A stretch of 8,777 nt of DNA from contig JAAFHD010000132.1 in the NCBI GenBank assembly GCA_013298245.1, positions 1 to 8,777 of the forward strand. The letters run 5' to 3'. The notes under the pieces were generated by a model, which ran no database searches, was not told the origin of the DNA, and saw nothing but the letters and a program-made list of their open reading frames with translations. A program made the position numbers and the translations under genes. The first letter of the stretch is position 1. Every line of letters begins with the position of its first letter. Below are positions 6,469 to 8,777 of this stretch, piece after piece. The DNA is from Alphaproteobacteria bacterium (GTDB taxonomy: Bacteria > Pseudomonadota > Alphaproteobacteria > Acetobacterales > Acetobacteraceae).

Positions 6469-6486
6469 CCCGGTGTATAGACCGGG
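6469..6486. promoter_or_regulatory. Inverted repeat CCCGGT-GTATAG-ACCGGG
   Basis: Perfect 6-base arms separated by six bases. It overlaps the predicted transcription start of the weak promoter at 6441-6469, and its right arm contains the only purine-rich stretch (GGGG) that could act as a Shine-Dalgarno for the ATG at 6496. As DNA it could be an operator; as RNA, a small hairpin hiding that site. Confidence 0.4.
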
Positions 6487-6564
6487 GTCGCAACGATGAC
6501 GCTTCACACCGAATTGCGTGCGAAACATTGGGTTGCAGCATCGTTCTCCCAATGTGAGTATCCT

Positions 6565-7707
6565 GTGGATAGCGTTCCCGCCCCTGAACGCATCCTCCTC
6601 TCCCCCCCGCATCTGACCGGCCAGGAAACCCCCCGCTTCGCCGATGGCCTGGCCGCCGGCTGGCTGGCCCCCGCCGGCCCGATCCCTCGCGCCTTCGAGG
6701 CCGCCATCGCCGCCGCCACCGGCCTGCCGCATGTGCTGGCCACCAGTTCCGGCACGGCCGCCCTGCACCTGGGTTACCGCCTGCTGGGCCTGGAACCAGG
6801 CGACGAGGTCTGGACCAGCACGCTCACCTTCATCGCCACCGTCGCCCCAGCAATGCAAATGGGCGCGCGCATCCGCCTGCTGGATGTGGACCCACGCACC
6901 GGCCTGCTGGACCCCGCCCTGCTGCGCGAGGAACTGGCCGCCGCAGCACGGCGCGGGCAACTACCGCGTGTAGTGGTGCCCGTTGACCTTTACGGCGCGC
7001 CCGCTGACATCCCCGCCCTGCGCGAGGCCTGCGACGCCTGGGGCGTCCCCCTGCTGTCCGACAGCGCCGAGGCCATGGGTGCAACGCGCGGCAACCGCCA
7101 CGCCGGCGCCGGCGCGCGCGCCGTGGCACTCAGTTTCAACGGCAACAAGATCATCACTGCCGGCGGCGGCGGGGCATTGGCCAGCGAGGACGGCCGCCTG
7201 ATCGAACACGCCCGCCACCTTTCCAGCCACGCGCGTGAGGACGGTCCACATTACCAGCATGAAATGACGGGGCACGCCTACGCGATGCCATCCGTGCTGG
7301 CATCAGTGGGCCTGGCGCAGATCGCGGCGCTGGATAATCGCGTGGCCGCACGCCGCGCCATCCATGCGCGGTATCGCGCGGCGCTGTCCGACCTGCCCGG
7401 CGCGTCCTTCCTCGAAGAACCCGAAGGCACATGCGGCAATCGTTGGCTGACCGTGCTGCGCATCGGCCCGCGCGCCGGCCTGCACCGGGACACTCTGCGC
7501 CGCGCGCTGGACGCGGCGGGCATCGAAACCCGCACCGTCTTCAAGCCGCTGCACCTGAACCCTGTGCTGCGCGACGCACCCTGCGCGGGCGGCGCGCATG
7601 CCGCGACCATCTTTCAGGAAGGGCTTTGCCTGCCATCCGGCAGCGCGCTGTCCCGTGCCGAACAGGGGCGCGTCATCACCGCCATCCGCGCCGCCTGGCC
7701 GGCGTGA
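6565..7707 (+). CDS. DegT/DnrJ/EryC1/StrS family sugar aminotransferase
   Basis: PLP enzyme that aminates a keto-sugar nucleotide, typically using glutamate, to give amino-deoxysugars for surface glycans. From the GTG at 6565 it has 380 residues, normal for the family, and starts with the expected PERILLSPPHLTG. The phosphate-binding segment TSSGTAALHL is near 60-69 and the cofactor-contacting Asp in LLSDSAEAMGA is D166. The Schiff-base lysine is K195 in SFNGNKIITAGGGG, a context typical of PglE/PseC-like UDP-4-amino-sugar transaminases; the exact substrate is not determinable. An in-frame ATG at 6496 would add 23 residues with no family resemblance and unusual codon use (G/C at about half of third positions against about three quarters just after), so I prefer GTG, although neither start has a strong ribosome site. 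The TGA overlaps the GTG start of the glycosyltransferase, implying one operon. DegT-like regulatory proteins share this fold, but the conserved lysine favours an enzyme. Confidence 0.9.
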   Translation: MDSVPAPERILLSPPHLTGQETPRFADGLAAGWLAPAGPIPRAFEAAIAAATGLPHVLATSSGTAALHLGYRLLGLEPGDEVWTSTLTFIATVAPAMQMGARIRLLDVDPRTGLLDPALLREELAAAARRGQLPRVVVPVDLYGAPADIPALREACDAWGVPLLSDSAEAMGATRGNRHAGAGARAVALSFNGNKIITAGGGGALASEDGRLIEHARHLSSHAREDGPHYQHEMTGHAYAMPSVLASVGLAQIAALDNRVAARRAIHARYRAALSDLPGASFLEEPEGTCGNRWLTVLRIGPRAGLHRDTLRRALDAAGIETRTVFKPLHLNPVLRDAPCAGGAHAATIFQEGLCLPSGSALSRAEQGRVITAIRAAWPA

Positions 7708-8777
7708 GAATCCTATACCTCCACCAGCATTTTTCCACGCCCGCGGGCAGCACGGCCACGCGCAGCTTCGCCATGGCACGCGCATTGGCGCAGCGCGGCC
7801 ATCACGTGACGCTGGCCTGCGGGCAATATGCGGGCGCCGTGACCGGCCTGTCGGGCGCCTTCACGCGCGGCCGGCGGGAAGGGCGCGTCGCCGGCTTCCG
7901 CGTGGTGGAATTCGCGATCCCGGCGGCCAACGCGCAATCCCTGCCGGTGCGCGCCGCCGCCTTCCTGCGCTTCGCCTGGCGCGCCGCGCGCCTGGCCCGG
8001 CGGGAACGGTTTGACCTGACCATCGCCTCCTCCACGCCACTGACGGTGGCGCTGCCGGCACTCGCCGCACCGCAGCCCTTCATCTTCGAAATCCGCGACC
8101 CCTGGCCCGAATTGCCACGCGCCCTGGGCGGTGTGCCGGCGCCCTTGCTGGCCGCGATGGACCGCCTGGCCAACGCCGCATGCCGCCGTGCCCGCGCGGT
8201 GATCGCGCTGTCCGACGGCATGGCGGAAACCGCGCGCGCACGCGGCGCCACGGCCGTGCATGTCATCCCCAACGGCGCGGATCTGGACCTGTTCGGCCCG
8301 CATATCGCGCCCTGGCGGCCGGATGGCGCGGCGCTGCCCCTGGCCGTCTATGCCGGCGCGCATGGCCCCGCCAACGGCCTGGATATTTTGCTGGATGCGG
8401 CCGGCCTGCTGCGCGACGTGCCGCTGCGCCTGCTGCTGGTCGGCGAGGGCCGCGACAAGCCCCGCCTGATGGCCCGCGCGGCGGCGGAAAACCTGGTCAA
8501 CATCACCTTCCTGGACCCGATGCCCAAGACCGAATTGGCGCGGCTGCTGTCGGGCGCGCAGATCGGCCTGCACATCCTGGCGGAGCACGCGGCCTTCGCC
8601 GAATGGACCGCGCCGAACAAGTTGATGGACCTTTTGGCCGCGGGCTTGCCGGTGGTGTCCAACACGCCCGGCCAGGCCGCGCGCGCGCTGGCCGAAGGGC
8701 CGTGCGGCATCGCGGCGCAGGGTGCGGCCGGCATCGCCGATGCCTTGCGCGCATTGGCCGCCGACCCCAACCGCCGC
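7704..8777 (+). CDS. GT4-family glycosyltransferase, WbuB-like, 3' end cut by window edge
   Basis: 358 codons are open to the right edge. The product should transfer a sugar from a nucleotide donor during O-antigen, capsule or exopolysaccharide synthesis at the cytoplasmic face of the membrane. The N-terminal Rossmann half starts with RILYLHQHFSTPAGSTATRS, close to WbuB-like GT4 enzymes (HQYF-x-P-GG-x-x-TRS), then EIRDPWPE at 129-136, a typical signature of that group. The linker has VIALSDGMAE and VIPNGADLDLF. The C-terminal half has LLLVGEGRDKPRL and the donor-site segment containing E300, N305 and K306 (TAPNKLMDLLAAGLPVVS). The start is GTG at 7704, inside the aminotransferase stop (GTGA); homology begins at that residue and no separate ribosome site is seen, so coupled translation is likely. 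Acceptor and donor sugars cannot be assigned. Confidence 0.9.
   Translation, partial: MRILYLHQHFSTPAGSTATRSFAMARALAQRGHHVTLACGQYAGAVTGLSGAFTRGRREGRVAGFRVVEFAIPAANAQSLPVRAAAFLRFAWRAARLARRERFDLTIASSTPLTVALPALAAPQPFIFEIRDPWPELPRALGGVPAPLLAAMDRLANAACRRARAVIALSDGMAETARARGATAVHVIPNGADLDLFGPHIAPWRPDGAALPLAVYAGAHGPANGLDILLDAAGLLRDVPLRLLLVGEGRDKPRLMARAAAENLVNITFLDPMPKTELARLLSGAQIGLHILAEHAAFAEWTAPNKLMDLLAAGLPVVSNTPGQAARALAEGPCGIAAQGAAGIADALRALAADPNRR

Larger units (their letters stand above)
6300..6564. other. AT-richer regulatory region ahead of the glycan genes
   Basis: From the end of the small membrane-protein gene to the preferred aminotransferase start. Base composition is clearly less GC-rich than the flanking genes. 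It holds three short perfect inverted repeats (listed separately). A weak promoter candidate, TTGCAC (6441-6446) and TGTAAC (6464-6469) 17 bases apart, would start transcription near 6476, inside the third repeat. TTGATA (6355-6360) resembles a -35 box but has no good -10. An ATG at 6496 is in frame with the aminotransferase, but the 23 codons after it have G/C at only about half of third positions, so I treat this stretch as leader. No terminator with a T-run is seen after 6299. Confidence 0.45.

Noticed and set aside
6564..6572. TGTGGATAG, one mismatch from the complement of a DnaA box
   Set aside because: A single near-match, with no cluster of boxes or origin-associated genes nearby; chance is the simplest explanation.

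Overview
The window is GC-rich DNA with strong G/C preference at third codon positions and closely packed genes. A ChpT-type histidine phosphotransferase, a CheA with two C-terminal CheW-like domains and a DUF3553 gene together suggest an alphaproteobacterium. My best guess is Rhodospirillales/Acetobacteraceae (Roseomonas-like), but that is inferred from gene content only. No rRNA, tRNA, CRISPR array, transposase or integrase is visible.

Left part (1-2714, minus strand): a ChpT-like histidine phosphotransferase gene is followed after 66 bases by cheA, which runs off the left edge. These read as one leftward operon: a small phosphotransferase with a HD-L motif, then the chemotaxis kinase. A 157-base divergent intergenic region separates them from the rightward genes.

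Middle part (2875-6299, plus strand): a 55-residue DUF3553 protein overlaps a TauE/SafE-family membrane permease by a stop/start overlap. Next comes a secreted trypsin-like serine protease with its own sigma70-like promoter, placed so that the mRNA is probably leaderless. Then moaA (molybdenum cofactor biosynthesis) overlaps the start of a small membrane protein with a predicted coiled coil.

Right part (6300-8777): a 196-265 base AT-richer intergenic region carries several short perfect inverted repeats. It precedes a DegT/DnrJ/EryC1/StrS sugar aminotransferase and, overlapping it, a GT4 glycosyltransferase of the WbuB-like type cut by the right edge. This pair looks like the first genes of a surface-polysaccharide (O-antigen, capsule or exopolysaccharide) operon continuing to the right.

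Most of the window is ordinary chromosomal content. The points most worth a second look are the chpT-like/cheA pairing, the CheA architecture (no P2, duplicated CheW-like domain), the leaderless protease promoter and the palindrome-rich region ahead of the glycan genes. I found no convincing wholly new system.
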